Positions 28,877-37,923 of a stretch of 64,000 nucleotides of DNA are shown one piece after another. Source of the DNA: Vibrio neonatus. Lineage in GTDB: Bacteria > Pseudomonadota > Gammaproteobacteria > Enterobacterales > Vibrionaceae. A model generated the notes under the pieces. The model did not search any database and was not told the origin of the DNA. It saw nothing but the letters and a program-made list of their open reading frames with translations. Position numbers and translations under genes: made by a program. Each line of letters starts with the position of its first letter. The stretch's first letter is position 1. The stretch is taken from assembly GCF_024346975.1 (NCBI RefSeq), contig NZ_AP024885.1, positions 62,001 through 126,000 of the forward strand. The letters are read 5' to 3'.

Positions 28877-30667
28877 TTATTCCATTGAGACAAATAGCTC
28901 TCGACCTTTCTTCTCCACTCTAGCTTCACCGATCACCGCACTTCTAGAGACGTTATTTACTACAATCCTTTCTCCGCGCCATCCATATTGATACAGATAA
29001 GGCCGAATATAGTGGTAGCGTAAATTGGATGAATTAGTAAACGATCTTGAGCCAGTTTTATCGAGCATATATTGGGTCATTTTCTCTTCATCCACGTTGA
29101 CTGTGACCTTATCAAACGCTTGTGACTGACGAAGATAATGGTGTGGATCGTGCTCTTCTAAAATATGGGTAATCACACTGCGGTTAAACGCATAGTGGTA
29201 ATTGTAGCTATGCATTTGGTATGAAAACGGTATAAACAAACAGATTAAAGTCAGCAGTCGCCAGTGTTTATTGGTAATCAATAACAGCAGCATTGCCATC
29301 CCAATCGGCAATGTGACTCCTGAGCGCAATGGCACATCAACCCCTAGTGGCACAACGCTGGCATACAATGACACCACCACAATCAACACTATCGCTGTGT
29401 ATTTGAAGTGCTTTACCAGCGCCCAGATAAAGGTCAGTGCAATGGGAACATAAAATAACGGGCTTAACTTGGCTAAGTACTGCACTTCATAGTTAAGGTT
29501 GCCAGCACTTTTGCCAATATTTGCCAGCAACGCAGATAAGCTATTGGACGGCGTTTCATGTCGCCAACTGACAAAATGAATCAGAGTGGCGTGGTCGGTA
29601 AATATTGAGGTGTATAGATACACCAAACCATTGGCAACTGCGTACCCCAATACATAACCTAAAACCCAAAAGCACAGAAATTTGCAGATATCGGCATAGC
29701 TAGACTTACCTAACTCGGCTACAAACAACAGCGGAATTAAAAAGTAAAAGGCCGGGTAGGTGGCAAAGAGTAAAATGCCTGCCACAACAAGCAGGGCATG
29801 ACGATTAAACTTATCTTTGTAGCATGCAAACAATGCCAACATAAAACAGCCAGTAACAAGCGTCATTGGCCATTTGAGTAGCATAGTAAAGGATGGGACA
29901 TTGACGATGAGTAAGGCAATCGCAATGGCTAACCAGCGCTCTTTTTTAACACCCATCACAACTTTATAAGCAAAGATAAAGATAAATAGATTAGCTAAAG
30001 AAGCCGCCACTACAGCAGGCAGTTCCTTTAGCACAGGATATAAAGCAAAGTTAATCCAGCGTCCTTCGGTGACAAATTTTCCGCTGTAACCGTCCATATA
30101 CGGTAAGGCATCATGTGCGATATTGGACGACATAGCTAAGTGCAAATTGAATACAGTCACACAGGCAAAAATAGCAATCAGTAGCCACTGCAGTACAGAT
30201 AACAGGTCTAAATGACCATCGTCATCATATAAGCCTTGTAGCAAAGTTGGCATTGAGACCCCTTCAGTAAATATTTTCTTGTAGCCAAGGTAGTTAATTG
30301 CCATTGAAACGCACACGGCGAGCGCCTGTCCGACGTAAACGTGCAATCCAACATAATGCACCAATACAAATAAAGCGCCGGTTGAGCAGGATAAGGAGGC
30401 TAAATTCACCACACAAAAAGGGATGAATTGACCGCCTTTTTTCTCACTGTTGAATACAAAGGTGCGATTTAAGACATAGCTGATCAGCATGCCAATAAGA
30501 TACGATAAAACCGAACACACTAAGTAACGTCCAGACAGCTCATACAAAGCCATAAAGGCCAGATAAGCGGCGACGGTATTGACTCCGCCAACCAAAGCAA
30601 AACGAATTTTTTGGCGTAAATCTGAATACAGCAGATTACTCAGCAGTCGAGTGGTTTTGGTCAACAT
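28877..30667 (-). CDS. Fused GtrA-like flippase and GtrII-like glucosyltransferase
   Basis: Multi-pass membrane protein of about 596 residues from ATG 30667 (MLTKTTRLLSNLLYSDLRQK); the longer frame to 30754 lies inside the upstream gene. Residues about 15-135 match the GtrA family (IRFALVGGVNTVAAYLAFMALYELSG...LSYLIGMLISYVLNRTFVF), which is thought to flip bactoprenyl-linked glucose. From about 155 onward it resembles GtrII-type glucosyltransferases: VLQWLLIAIFACVTVFNLHLAMSSNIAHDALPYMDGYSGKFVTEGRWINF, then repeated hydrophobic helices and a periplasmic-type C-terminal domain. It overlaps the gtrB-like gene by 32 bp. Phage gtr clusters normally encode these as separate genes. The linker runs without a break; I infer one polypeptide. 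Confidence 0.82.
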   Translation of the reverse strand: MLTKTTRLLSNLLYSDLRQKIRFALVGGVNTVAAYLAFMALYELSGRYLVCSVLSYLIGMLISYVLNRTFVFNSEKKGGQFIPFCVVNLASLSCSTGALFVLVHYVGLHVYVGQALAVCVSMAINYLGYKKIFTEGVSMPTLLQGLYDDDGHLDLLSVLQWLLIAIFACVTVFNLHLAMSSNIAHDALPYMDGYSGKFVTEGRWINFALYPVLKELPAVVAASLANLFIFIFAYKVVMGVKKERWLAIAIALLIVNVPSFTMLLKWPMTLVTGCFMLALFACYKDKFNRHALLVVAGILLFATYPAFYFLIPLLFVAELGKSSYADICKFLCFWVLGYVLGYAVANGLVYLYTSIFTDHATLIHFVSWRHETPSNSLSALLANIGKSAGNLNYEVQYLAKLSPLFYVPIALTFIWALVKHFKYTAIVLIVVVSLYASVVPLGVDVPLRSGVTLPIGMAMLLLLITNKHWRLLTLICLFIPFSYQMHSYNYHYAFNRSVITHILEEHDPHHYLRQSQAFDKVTVNVDEEKMTQYMLDKTGSRSFTNSSNLRYHYIRPYLYQYGWRGERIVVNNVSRSAVIGEARVEKKGRELFVSME

Positions 30668-31598
30668 CGTGTTCTCGGTTTTTCTTGATGATATACAGTG
30701 GGCGATCTTTCGATTCGTTGTAAATACGTGCGATGTATTCACCCAAAATGCCAATAGAGATCAATTGCACTCCGCCGATAAACAAGATCGCAACCAGTAA
30801 CGATGCCCAGCCAGATTCCCAATGGTCGGTCATTAAGCGAATGTAAACAGAGTAAAGCATCATCAACATAGCCACACCCGAGCACATAAAGCCCATCATA
30901 ATGGAGAGCTTTAGTGGTTTGACGGAGAAGGATAAAATGCCATCAATGCCAAACTTCAACATCTTAGTAAGTGGGTACTTGGATTCACCAGCAAAACGAG
31001 CATTACGCTCATAGCTAATTGAGGTTTGATTAAAGCCAATCCAACTGACCATGCCGCGAATAAAGCGTGATTTTTCCGGCATTGCAATTAAGTGATCAAC
31101 CACTTGGCGATCCATCAAGCGAAAGTCGCCAGTATCGAGAGGGATTTTTACTTCTGATAAGTAATTTAATAAACGGTAAAACCATTTTGCGGTGATGAGC
31201 TTAAATTTAGATTCACCATCGCGGCTTGCGCGGGTGCCATACACCACATCAAAACCTTCTTCCCATTTGGCAATCATGTCTTCAATGAGTTTAGGTGGAT
31301 CTTGTAAATCAGCATCAATCAAGACGACAGCATCACCTGTGCTGACATCTAAACCGGCACTGACCGCTTGCTGATGACCAAAGTTACGCGAAAAAGAAAT
31401 TACACGGATATTGTCATGAGCCTTATTGTGTTCCAGCAATTTTGCTTCCGTATCGTCAGCACTGCCATCATTCACAAAGATCAGCTCAAATTGATAATTG
31501 GCAATATTGCTGGTGACAGAAAGCAATTCTTGCACTGTCGTATCAATGACTTCACTCTCGTTATAACAAGGTATAACTATCGAAACCGTTTTATTCAT
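30636..31598 (-). CDS. GtrB-like bactoprenol glycosyltransferase
   Basis: Family 2 glycosyltransferase that loads a sugar onto undecaprenyl phosphate. It has 320 residues with MNKTVSIVIPCYNESEVIDTTVQELL, FVNDGSADDTEAKL, ISFSRNFGHQQAVSAGLDVSTGDAVVLIDADLQDPP (GT-A metal-binding Asp residues), DVVYGTRASRDGESKFK, and two C-terminal transmembrane helices (LSIMMGFMCSGVAMLMMLYSVYI; WASLLVAILFIGGVQLISIGILGEYIARIY). The pair with the downstream fused GtrA/GtrII protein forms a complete serotype-conversion style cassette inserted between hemN and glnG. Confidence 0.88.
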   Translation of the reverse strand: MNKTVSIVIPCYNESEVIDTTVQELLSVTSNIANYQFELIFVNDGSADDTEAKLLEHNKAHDNIRVISFSRNFGHQQAVSAGLDVSTGDAVVLIDADLQDPPKLIEDMIAKWEEGFDVVYGTRASRDGESKFKLITAKWFYRLLNYLSEVKIPLDTGDFRLMDRQVVDHLIAMPEKSRFIRGMVSWIGFNQTSISYERNARFAGESKYPLTKMLKFGIDGILSFSVKPLKLSIMMGFMCSGVAMLMMLYSVYIRLMTDHWESGWASLLVAILFIGGVQLISIGILGEYIARIYNESKDRPLYIIKKNREHDVDQNHSTAE

Positions 31599-32015
31599 AA
31601 TTCACCCAAACTTTATCACGCAGGTCTCCGCTGTTACTTATTAACGGTGAGTTATTAACATACTCATAGCCGTATTAAGCTCAGCGGTTCATATAATCAA
31701 AAACGATTCTATAAAAAAATGCACAATTATGGATTAGTACAATCTTACATCTAATCATTAGCTATTAAATAAGCAGTCAAATGTAAACAGGCAACAGCTT
31801 AACGATCTGTATGTTTACCGATTGGTTGCGGTAGTGTTAATATTTTTGCGTATGCAGTATGGTTTAAGCAAAAAAATACTAGATAGAGAGAATAAACGAA
31901 AGGCTAGCTAGCGTGGCTGGGATAGATGAAATAACGGCTGTGTTTGGGTTTTGGAGAGTGAAAGTGGTCACCAGAAGGTGACCACTTTTCTTTAGAGGAT
32001 GAACAATGTAGAGGG
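31599..32015. other. AT-rich gap upstream of the gtr cassette
   Basis: About 360 bp of AT-rich sequence before the gtr terminator, containing only one GATC (31803-31806), so it lacks the paired GATC/OxyR layout of phase-variable phage gtr promoters. No small gene, RNA or repeat was found apart from the terminator at 31961. Confidence 0.5.
31961..31989. terminator. Terminator between the gtr cassette and glnG
   Basis: AAAGTGGTCACC and GGTGACCACTTT form a 12-bp stem with an AGAA loop followed by TCTTT on the plus side. It lies 27 bp after the glnG stop, so glnG transcription on the minus strand ends at it. Confidence 0.8.
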
Positions 32016-33425
32016 TTAAGTCATGCTCAACTCTTTTAGCTTGCGAGTGAGGGTGTTTCTTCCCCAACCCAAAACTTTAGCCGCATCTTGTTTGTGCCCA
32101 TTGGTGTGGTTAAGAGCCACTTTTAATAAGATACGCTCAAACTCTGGCAGTGCGTGTGCGAGGATTTCGGTTTCCCCCGAAGCAAGCGCCGAACGCGCCC
32201 ACATCTCTAATAGTTCTTGCCAATCAGAGCCTTCATTAGTGGAGGCGAGGCTGCGCTCTTCGACTAATTCTTGTGGTAAATCGGCTGGCAATATTTCGCT
32301 ACCACTTGCCATGACGGTTAGCCAACGACTGGTATTTTCTAACTGACGTACATTTCCCGGCCAGCTAAGTCGAGTTAATATTTCGGTCGCTTCTTTGGAG
32401 AGGGTTTTCACTTCCACCGCTAATTCTTCGGCGGCTAAGTTTAAAAAGTGTTGAGCCAATTTAGCGATATCTTGCTTGCGCTCTCTAAGGGCTGGAATGT
32501 GCACTCGAATCACGTTTAAGCGGTGGAAAAGGTCTTCGCGAAAATCACCATCTTTTACCAGTGACTCAAGGTTTTGGTGAGTAGCTGCAATGATTCGTAC
32601 ATCCACTTTTATCGCGGAATGTCCGCCCACGCGGTAAAACTGTCCATCGGCCAGTACGCGCAGTAAGCGAGTTTGGATCTCTAGCGGCATATCGCCTATT
32701 TCATCAAGAAACAGAGTACCGCCATTGGCTTGTTCAAAGCGTCCTTGGCGTACGCTATTCGCACCGGTAAACGCGCCTTTTTCATGTCCAAAAAGCTCTG
32801 ATTCTATTAAGTCTTTTGGAATGGCCGCCATGTTTAGGGCAATAAATGGATTTTTACTGCGAGGGCTGTGCTTGTGCAAAGCGTGCGCAACCAATTCTTT
32901 ACCTGTCCCCGATTCGCCATTGATAAGCACCGAGATTGATGAGCGAGACAGACGTCCTATAGCGCGAAACACTTCCTGCATGGCAGGTGCTTCACCAATA
33001 ATTTCAGGGGTATCCGTATGCAGGGTGTTAGCGGCATTGTTAGTTTGCTTTTGATCGTGGCTGTGAGTAATGGCGCGAGTTGCCAATGCCAGCGCTTCGT
33101 CAATATCAAAAGGCTTAGGTAGGTATTCAAAAGCCCCTTCTTGATAAGCATTTACTGCCGCATCAAGGTCAGAGTGCGCCGTCATTATGATGACAGGTAG
33201 CATAGGGTCGGCTTTGTGGATTTGTTTAAGCAGTTCTAAGCCATCCATGCCGGGCATGCGGATATCGGAAATGATGACATCAGGCACTTCACGCTCTAGT
33301 GCTAAAAGCACACTCTCCGCGTCAGCGAAGGTTTCACATTTGATATTAGCGTTAGATAAGGTTTTTTCTAGAACCCAGCGTATAGAACTGTCGTCATCGA
33401 CGACCCATACATAGCCTTTACTCAT
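32016..33425 (-). CDS. glnG: Nitrogen regulator NtrC (GlnG)
   Basis: Sigma-54-dependent response regulator for nitrogen assimilation. It has 469 residues: a receiver domain with phospho-acceptor Asp54 (ISDIRMPGMDG), an AAA+ domain (GESGTGKELVAHALH Walker A, GAFTGA loop, GGTLFLDEIGDMP Walker B) and a C-terminal Fis-type helix-turn-helix (LKVALNHTNGHKQDAAKVLGWGRNTLTRKLKEL). It lies 25 bp after glnL in the glnA-glnL-glnG block. Confidence 0.97.
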   Translation of the reverse strand: MSKGYVWVVDDDSSIRWVLEKTLSNANIKCETFADAESVLLALEREVPDVIISDIRMPGMDGLELLKQIHKADPMLPVIIMTAHSDLDAAVNAYQEGAFEYLPKPFDIDEALALATRAITHSHDQKQTNNAANTLHTDTPEIIGEAPAMQEVFRAIGRLSRSSISVLINGESGTGKELVAHALHKHSPRSKNPFIALNMAAIPKDLIESELFGHEKGAFTGANSVRQGRFEQANGGTLFLDEIGDMPLEIQTRLLRVLADGQFYRVGGHSAIKVDVRIIAATHQNLESLVKDGDFREDLFHRLNVIRVHIPALRERKQDIAKLAQHFLNLAAEELAVEVKTLSKEATEILTRLSWPGNVRQLENTSRWLTVMASGSEILPADLPQELVEERSLASTNEGSDWQELLEMWARSALASGETEILAHALPEFERILLKVALNHTNGHKQDAAKVLGWGRNTLTRKLKELSMT

Positions 33426-33449
33426 AATTCTGTCTCCTAGCGCTGTTTT

Positions 33450-34505
33450 CTAATAATCTAAAATGGGTAGATAAATGGTGAAGGTGGTTTTTCCGGGCCA
33501 ACTGTCCACATCAATTTTGCCTTGGTGCTGGTCTATGAGATTTTGAGAAATAGACAATCCAAGTCCTGTTCCTCCTTCTCGTCCACTGACCATGGGGTAG
33601 AACAAGGTATCTATCAGCTCGGGTGGAATGCCCGGTCCGTTATCAGTCACTTCAATTCTGGCTGCCAGTTTGATGCGTTTACCGTGAATGTTTACTTGAT
33701 GCTCGGTGCGAGTGGTTAAGGTAATTCGGGCATCCTCATTACCTTGTAAAATCTGCGCGGCATTGCTGACGATATTTAACAGTGCTTGTTCTATTTGTTC
33801 ACTATCTATGGCGATATCAGGAAGGCTAGGGTCGTAATCTCGCTCGATGCGAACATTCTCTCCCAAATCTAAACTGACCAATTGACGCACTTTTTCTAAG
33901 ATAACGTGAACATTTTCGGGTTCTTTAGTGCCCAGTTTTTGCGGGCCAAGCAGTCGGTCCACTAAGTTTCTTAGCCTATCGGCCTGCTCAATGATGATTT
34001 GTGTGTATTCACGCAGTGATTCTGAAGGCAACATTTTTTCAAGCAATTGTGCCGCACCACGTAATCCGCCCAACGGATTTTTAATTTCATGTGCAAGACT
34101 GCGTACCAGTAATTTGGCCGCTTGTTGCTGAGCGTGTTGATTGAGTTCTTGATTGAGCCTTCTTTGTTGCTCCACTTGACGAAGCTCTACCAACAGCATG
34201 ACTTTCTTGTCCCAAGAAATAGGGCTAATAGTGAGTTCAAGCAGCAGTGGTTTGCCATCGATAACAAAGGTTACGCCGCTGTCCGTTATTCCTTGCCCAG
34301 AAATAAGGGGCTGTTCAAAGACTGAAAAGTCTATCGAGGAGTGTTCAACCATCTCAGGTAGATGCTGATGAATACACCGATTTTTGCTTTGCCCAAATAG
34401 CTGTTCGGCTGATGGGTTCAAGTAGCAAACGGTCAACGATTCATCGAGCAACAAGGTGGCTGTAACAAGTTGCTCTAAGACAGTTTCAGCTAATGGTTTA
34501 CTCAC
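33450..34505 (-). CDS. glnL: Nitrogen sensor histidine kinase NtrB (GlnL)
   Basis: Cytoplasmic sensor kinase/phosphatase for NtrC, regulated by PII. It has 351 residues: a PAS domain (about 5-110), the phospho-accepting His139 in SLAHEIKNPLGG, and the HATPase domain (NAAQIL N box, EVTDNGPGIPPELIDTLFYPMVSGREGGTGLGLSIS G boxes). An NtrC palindrome sits upstream at 34548. Confidence 0.96.
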   Translation of the reverse strand: MSKPLAETVLEQLVTATLLLDESLTVCYLNPSAEQLFGQSKNRCIHQHLPEMVEHSSIDFSVFEQPLISGQGITDSGVTFVIDGKPLLLELTISPISWDKKVMLLVELRQVEQQRRLNQELNQHAQQQAAKLLVRSLAHEIKNPLGGLRGAAQLLEKMLPSESLREYTQIIIEQADRLRNLVDRLLGPQKLGTKEPENVHVILEKVRQLVSLDLGENVRIERDYDPSLPDIAIDSEQIEQALLNIVSNAAQILQGNEDARITLTTRTEHQVNIHGKRIKLAARIEVTDNGPGIPPELIDTLFYPMVSGREGGTGLGLSISQNLIDQHQGKIDVDSWPGKTTFTIYLPILDY

Positions 34506-34547
34506 AGAAAGTCCTTTTTAGTGCGTAGGGTCAATTCAGTTAAATTA

Positions 34548-34566
34548 TTGCACAAATTTGGTGCAA
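34548..34566. promoter_or_regulatory. NtrC-binding palindrome upstream of glnL
   Basis: TTGCACAAATTTGGTGCAA matches the TGCAC-N5/6-GGTGCA NtrC consensus as a near-perfect palindrome. It lies 43 bp before the glnL start codon, the position used for NtrC autorepression of glnLG. Confidence 0.8.
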
Positions 34567-34699
34567 TGAGAGCTTGTGAATGTAGTTATTCGCCCATAAT
34601 CTAAATGATGCAAAAACCTTGCCGTTTTTGGTTTTATTGAGGCTTAATTTGTTACAAGCCTGTGTTCAGAAATAGTGCAGACAAAATGCTTTTTGATTA

Positions 34700-34750
34700 A
34701 TACCAATCACACTAAGCTAGTTCTGACCAGTTATTTAGTACGATTGGTAT
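34700..34750. repeat. Minimal (51-bp) copy of the vibrio palindromic repeat
   Basis: ATACCAATCACACTAA at the left and TTAGTACGATTGGTAT at the right. The right half is the exact reverse complement of the left end of the 162-bp copy at 17025 over 27 bp, so this is the same element with the inside deleted. It sits between glnL and the glnA terminator. Confidence 0.75.
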
Positions 34751-34767
34751 AATAGCAGAGCAAGAAA

Positions 34768-34794
34768 AAGGGCCTACCAAATTGGCAGGCCCTT
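34768..34794 (-). terminator. Rho-independent terminator after glnA
   Basis: AAGGGCCTgCCAA and TTGGtAGGCCCTT pair with one mismatch on the minus strand, followed by TTTCTTG. It lies 27 bp after the glnA stop and separates glnA from glnLG. Confidence 0.85.
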
Positions 34795-34820
34795 ACTTAA
34801 TTAAACTGACTATTTACAGA

Positions 34821-36230
34821 TTAAACTGAGTAGTAAAGTTCAAACTCAACTGGGTGAGTTGTCATGTTCAGTTTCTCTACATCGCTAGATTTTAGAGTGA
34901 TGTAAGAGTCGATGAAGTCGTCAGAGAATACGCCGCCAGCAGTCAAGAACTCACGGTCACCATCAAGAGCTTCTAGAGCTTCTTGTAGAGAAGCTGCAAC
35001 TGTTGGGATTTCAGCTGCTTCTTCTGCAGGTAGGTCGTATAGATCTTTATCCATAGCTTCCCCTGGGTGAATCTTGTTCTTAATTCCGTCAAGGCCAGCC
35101 ATTAGCATTGCAGAGTATGCTAGGTATGGGTTAGCCGCTGGATCACCGAAGCGAAGTTCGATACGACGTGCTTTAGGGCTTGGTACCACTGGGATACGGA
35201 TAGAAGCAGAACGGTTACGTGCAGAGTATGCAAGCATAACTGGAGCTTCGAATCCTGGAACTAGACGCTTGTACGAGTTAGTTGCAGGGTTAGCAAATGC
35301 GTTGATTGCGCGAGCGTGCTTAATGATACCACCGATGTAGTAGATCGCTAGGTCAGAAAGGCCGCCGTATTTGTCACCAGCAAACAGGTTTACACCGTCT
35401 TTTGCTAGAGATTGGTGAACGTGCATACCAGAACCGTTGTCGCCAACTAGTGGTTTAGGCATGAAAGTTGCTGTTTTACCGTAAGCGTGAGCTACGTTAT
35501 GAACAACATACTTATAGATTTGAGTTTCATCCGCTTTAGTTGTTAGCGTGTTGAAACGAGTAGCAATCTCGTTTTGACCCGCAGTAGCAACTTCGTGGTG
35601 ATGCGCTTCAACAACTAGACCCATTTCTTCCATGATCAGACACATTGCAGAACGGATGTCTTGAGAAGAATCAACAGGAGCTACTGGGAAGTAACCACCT
35701 TTAACGCCAGGACGGTGACCTTTGTTGCCTTCTTCGTAATCAGTACCTGAGTTCCAAGAAGCTTCGATGTCATCAATCTTGTAGAAAGAACCAGACATGT
35801 CAGTGTTAAACTTCACGTCATCAAATAGGAAGAATTCTGGTTCTGGACCGATTAATACGGTGTCAGCAATACCTGTAGAACGCATGTATTCTTCAGAGCG
35901 TTTAGCGATAGAACGTGGGTCACGGTCGTATCCTTGCAGAGTCGCAGGCTCAAGAATGTCACAACGGATGTTTAGCGTTGAATCTTCAGTGAATGGGTCA
36001 AGGACAGCACTTGCTGCATCTGGCATCATAACCATGTCAGATTCGTTAATACCTTTCCAACCAGCTACAGATGAACCGTCAAACATTTTGCCTTCTTCGA
36101 AGAAGTCAGCATCAACTTGATGTGAAGGAATAGAGATATGTTGCTCTTTACCTTTAGTATCTGTGAAGCGTAAGTCTACAAACTTAACTTCGTTTTCTTG
36201 AATCAGCGATAATACATTTTCTACTGACAT
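34821..36230 (-). CDS. glnA: Glutamine synthetase, type I (adenylylated form)
   Basis: Makes glutamine from glutamate, ammonia and ATP; dodecameric cytoplasmic enzyme. The start is ATG 36228-36230 ([22 protein letters not shown]) preceded by GGAGG, giving 469 residues, identical in length to E. coli GlnA; an open frame extends to 36320 without support. Motifs: [13 protein letters not shown], catalytic loop [21 protein letters not shown], and NLYDLP-like [10 protein letters not shown] holding the adenylylation Tyr about 398. Confidence 0.97.
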   Translation of the reverse strand: MSVENVLSLIQENEVKFVDLRFTDTKGKEQHISIPSHQVDADFFEEGKMFDGSSVAGWKGINESDMVMMPDAASAVLDPFTEDSTLNIRCDILEPATLQGYDRDPRSIAKRSEEYMRSTGIADTVLIGPEPEFFLFDDVKFNTDMSGSFYKIDDIEASWNSGTDYEEGNKGHRPGVKGGYFPVAPVDSSQDIRSAMCLIMEEMGLVVEAHHHEVATAGQNEIATRFNTLTTKADETQIYKYVVHNVAHAYGKTATFMPKPLVGDNGSGMHVHQSLAKDGVNLFAGDKYGGLSDLAIYYIGGIIKHARAINAFANPATNSYKRLVPGFEAPVMLAYSARNRSASIRIPVVPSPKARRIELRFGDPAANPYLAYSAMLMAGLDGIKNKIHPGEAMDKDLYDLPAEEAAEIPTVAASLQEALEALDGDREFLTAGGVFSDDFIDSYITLKSSDVEKLNMTTHPVEFELYYSV

Positions 36231-36366
36231 GTTGGATAACCTCCAGTGTTGGTAAACGTGATTGCTCGATAATGGTGAGCGTAAAGTCCTAGAACACAAT
36301 CTACACTCTTTTTTAGTCATCGAACAATGAATATTTTTCGATTGTTCTCTCTAATACACTCTCTTA

Positions 36367-36382
36367 TGCGAAAGCTGTGCCA
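36367..36382 (-). promoter_or_regulatory. Sigma-54 promoter of glnA
   Basis: On the minus strand TGGCAC-AGCTT-TCGCA matches TGGCAC-N5-TTGCA with one mismatch and keeps the strict GG-N10-GC spacing. Transcription would start about 120 bp before the glnA start codon. Confidence 0.8.
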
Positions 36383-36446
36383 ACTTTTATATTCCCTTAT
36401 TGTTCAATGGGTTGACGATGTTTTAATAGCATTCTCTAGCACTGAC

Positions 36447-36489
36447 TGCACCAAAATGATCCGCATTTGCTTTATTTTGGTGCAAATTT
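36447..36489. promoter_or_regulatory. NtrC enhancer sites for glnA
   Basis: Two NtrC half-consensus sites lie in opposite orientation, TGCACCAAAATGATC near 36448 and TTTTGGTGCAAA near 36476-36488, about 80-110 bp upstream of the sigma-54 promoter. This is the usual enhancer distance. Confidence 0.7.
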
Positions 36490-36599
36490 AAGGCTGGTTT
36501 TAGTGATTTATGTATCGTTGCAAGTTGATTTTGAGAGATTCATCAGCATGTAGAACCGATTCGCCCAATGTTGGTGCGTGATTACAAATACAGAGAGAC

Positions 36600-37082
36600 A
36601 GGCTTGGATGGCACTGGTGGGGTTTTTTGCTTAAAAATTTGTGGTTTTCGACAAACAGCAAACAGAGGACGGATACGAAAATAACGTTTTCTTACTATAT
36701 AGATGCGAATTCTTGGTGTGGGAGAGGAATGAAGTTTCATACTAATTTCTACAACCAAGTCTGAATCGGGCTACCGCTGAGTATTAAAGTATCATACTGG
36801 TTGTCTTCATCATTCGTTGAAACATATTTCTGGGCAAAACCGAGTTACGAGCCAAAACATACTATGACTATTGGGATTACCTCAGGTATTTCAAACCATG
36901 CAATCGGCAGATATAAAGGTGGCCAAATTCAGCGTACCGCTACAGTACACTGATTTATAAAGTGTCGCTTTAACTATGAGGGAATAAGATCTATACCGAC
37001 CTATTTAGAGTCAATAACTTCCTTATTTCAATTACTATGAGTTGCAAACACACACCAATCACACCAAACAGAGCAGATGATG
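36600..37082. other. Gene-free left flank of the island
   Basis: From the glnA enhancers to the first island gene there is no credible ORF. It contains the left boundary repeats at 36732 and 36777; the remaining sequence to 37082 looks like non-coding 3' flank of the conjugation operon. No clear terminator was seen for that operon. Confidence 0.5.
36732..36798. repeat. Left end of the island: two AAGTNTCATACT motifs
   Basis: AAGTTTCATACT (36732-36743) and AAAGTATCATACT inside a 22-bp repeat (36777-36798). The 22-mer is the inverse of the one at 42733-42754, matching at 20 of 22 positions. A shorter motif lies outside the 22-mer on each side, so each end has an outer and an inner copy. Confidence 0.75.
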
Positions 37083-37373
37083 TTACTTTAAATCATTCCA
37101 ACGAATGTTCTTAGTCTCTTTATTTCGATGTTGCCCACCAGAATAACTGCCATGCCCACTTTCAGTTTGCTGTCGTTGGCGCGGTTTTTGATCTATATAT
37201 CGGAAAAATCTTAATCCAATAATGGGAACCCTAATTGAAAACCATCGCTTTCCTGAGGGTGAAGTTCCAACTCTAATGATCCCAAAGCCAATAGAGTACG
37301 CTATACCTCTCTGCGAGACGTTTGCCCTCAACCCTGCAGGAAGCTTAAACGACTTAAACCATTGCCAACTCAC
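37083..37373 (-). CDS. DUF4236-like small protein, last gene of the conjugation operon
   Basis: It has 96 residues. The first half (SFKLPAGLRANVSQRGIAYSIGFGIIRVGTSPSGKRWFSIRVPIIGLRF) matches the DUF4236 pattern of a 'GLRLNxSKxGxxxSxG' glycine-rich beta segment; the second half is polar and basic. Function of DUF4236 is unknown. It overlaps the JAMM gene by 20 bp, so it is part of the operon and may be a target, cofactor or effector. Confidence 0.65.
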   Translation of the reverse strand: MSWQWFKSFKLPAGLRANVSQRGIAYSIGFGIIRVGTSPSGKRWFSIRVPIIGLRFFRYIDQKPRQRQQTESGHGSYSGGQHRNKETKNIRWNDLK

Positions 37374-37923
37374 TCAAGCCTCCCCATACGTGGCTAAAAG
37401 GGATAGTTAAGGAATCTTTACCGACAAACCATAACTCTTCATCCCTTACAGGATCAATAACCAAGCCTAGATGATATTCTTGGTTGAAAAATTCCGCTTG
37501 AGTCTTACGATCTGTGCCGCTAAAAAATGCCCCTAAATCTGGATGACTATGATACCACCCCACCACGAAACGATGTTTAGTAACGTAAGAACGAGCTATA
37601 TCCCATACAGCGGGCCCCATACTTAATGAAACACTTGTAGCATCAAAATCTTGACTGGGAACAGCTTTCGTAATACTCACAGCAACTACACCCGAGTTTA
37701 AGTCATCCAAACTAAATACTTCACCTATGAGCAAACCTCCTGACTCTGTACGATTACTAGAGATGTGTTCCATCACGGTCTTTCTAACACTATCAGAAAT
37801 GAGTACATGAGGGCTTTCGACACTACTAGACAACAAATCTAATACAGGTAAAACTGATAACCCAGAAAGAAACTCAGTGACAGATTTGGCGGAAATATCC
37901 GGTTTTCTATCTATCCATTTCAT
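37354..37923 (-). CDS. JAMM/JAB metalloprotease (deubiquitinase-like)
   Basis: Zinc isopeptidase expected to remove the ubiquitin-like protein from targets. It has 189 residues. The full JAMM motif is intact: Glu60 in TESGGLLIGE, then His125-x-His127-x7-Ser135-x2-Asp138 in YHSHPDLGAFFSGTD. An N-terminal extension of about 40 residues precedes the MPN core. Its start codon overlaps the E2 stop by 4 bp (ATGA). Because the ubiquitin-like protein already ends in Gly, the role is probably deconjugation rather than precursor processing. Confidence 0.93.
   Translation of the reverse strand: MKWIDRKPDISAKSVTEFLSGLSVLPVLDLLSSSVESPHVLISDSVRKTVMEHISSNRTESGGLLIGEVFSLDDLNSGVVAVSITKAVPSQDFDATSVSLSMGPAVWDIARSYVTKHRFVVGWYHSHPDLGAFFSGTDRKTQAEFFNQEYHLGLVIDPVRDEELWFVGKDSLTIPFSHVWGGLSELAMV

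Noticed and set aside
31599..31960. Phase-variable OxyR/Dam-controlled gtr promoter
   Set aside because: Only a single GATC is present upstream of the cassette, without the paired GATC arrangement.
36541..36640. Possible sigma-54 promoter TGGCACTGGTGGGG...TTTGC on the plus strand
   Set aside because: The GG-to-GC spacing is not 10 bp for any alignment tried, and no gene follows on that strand.
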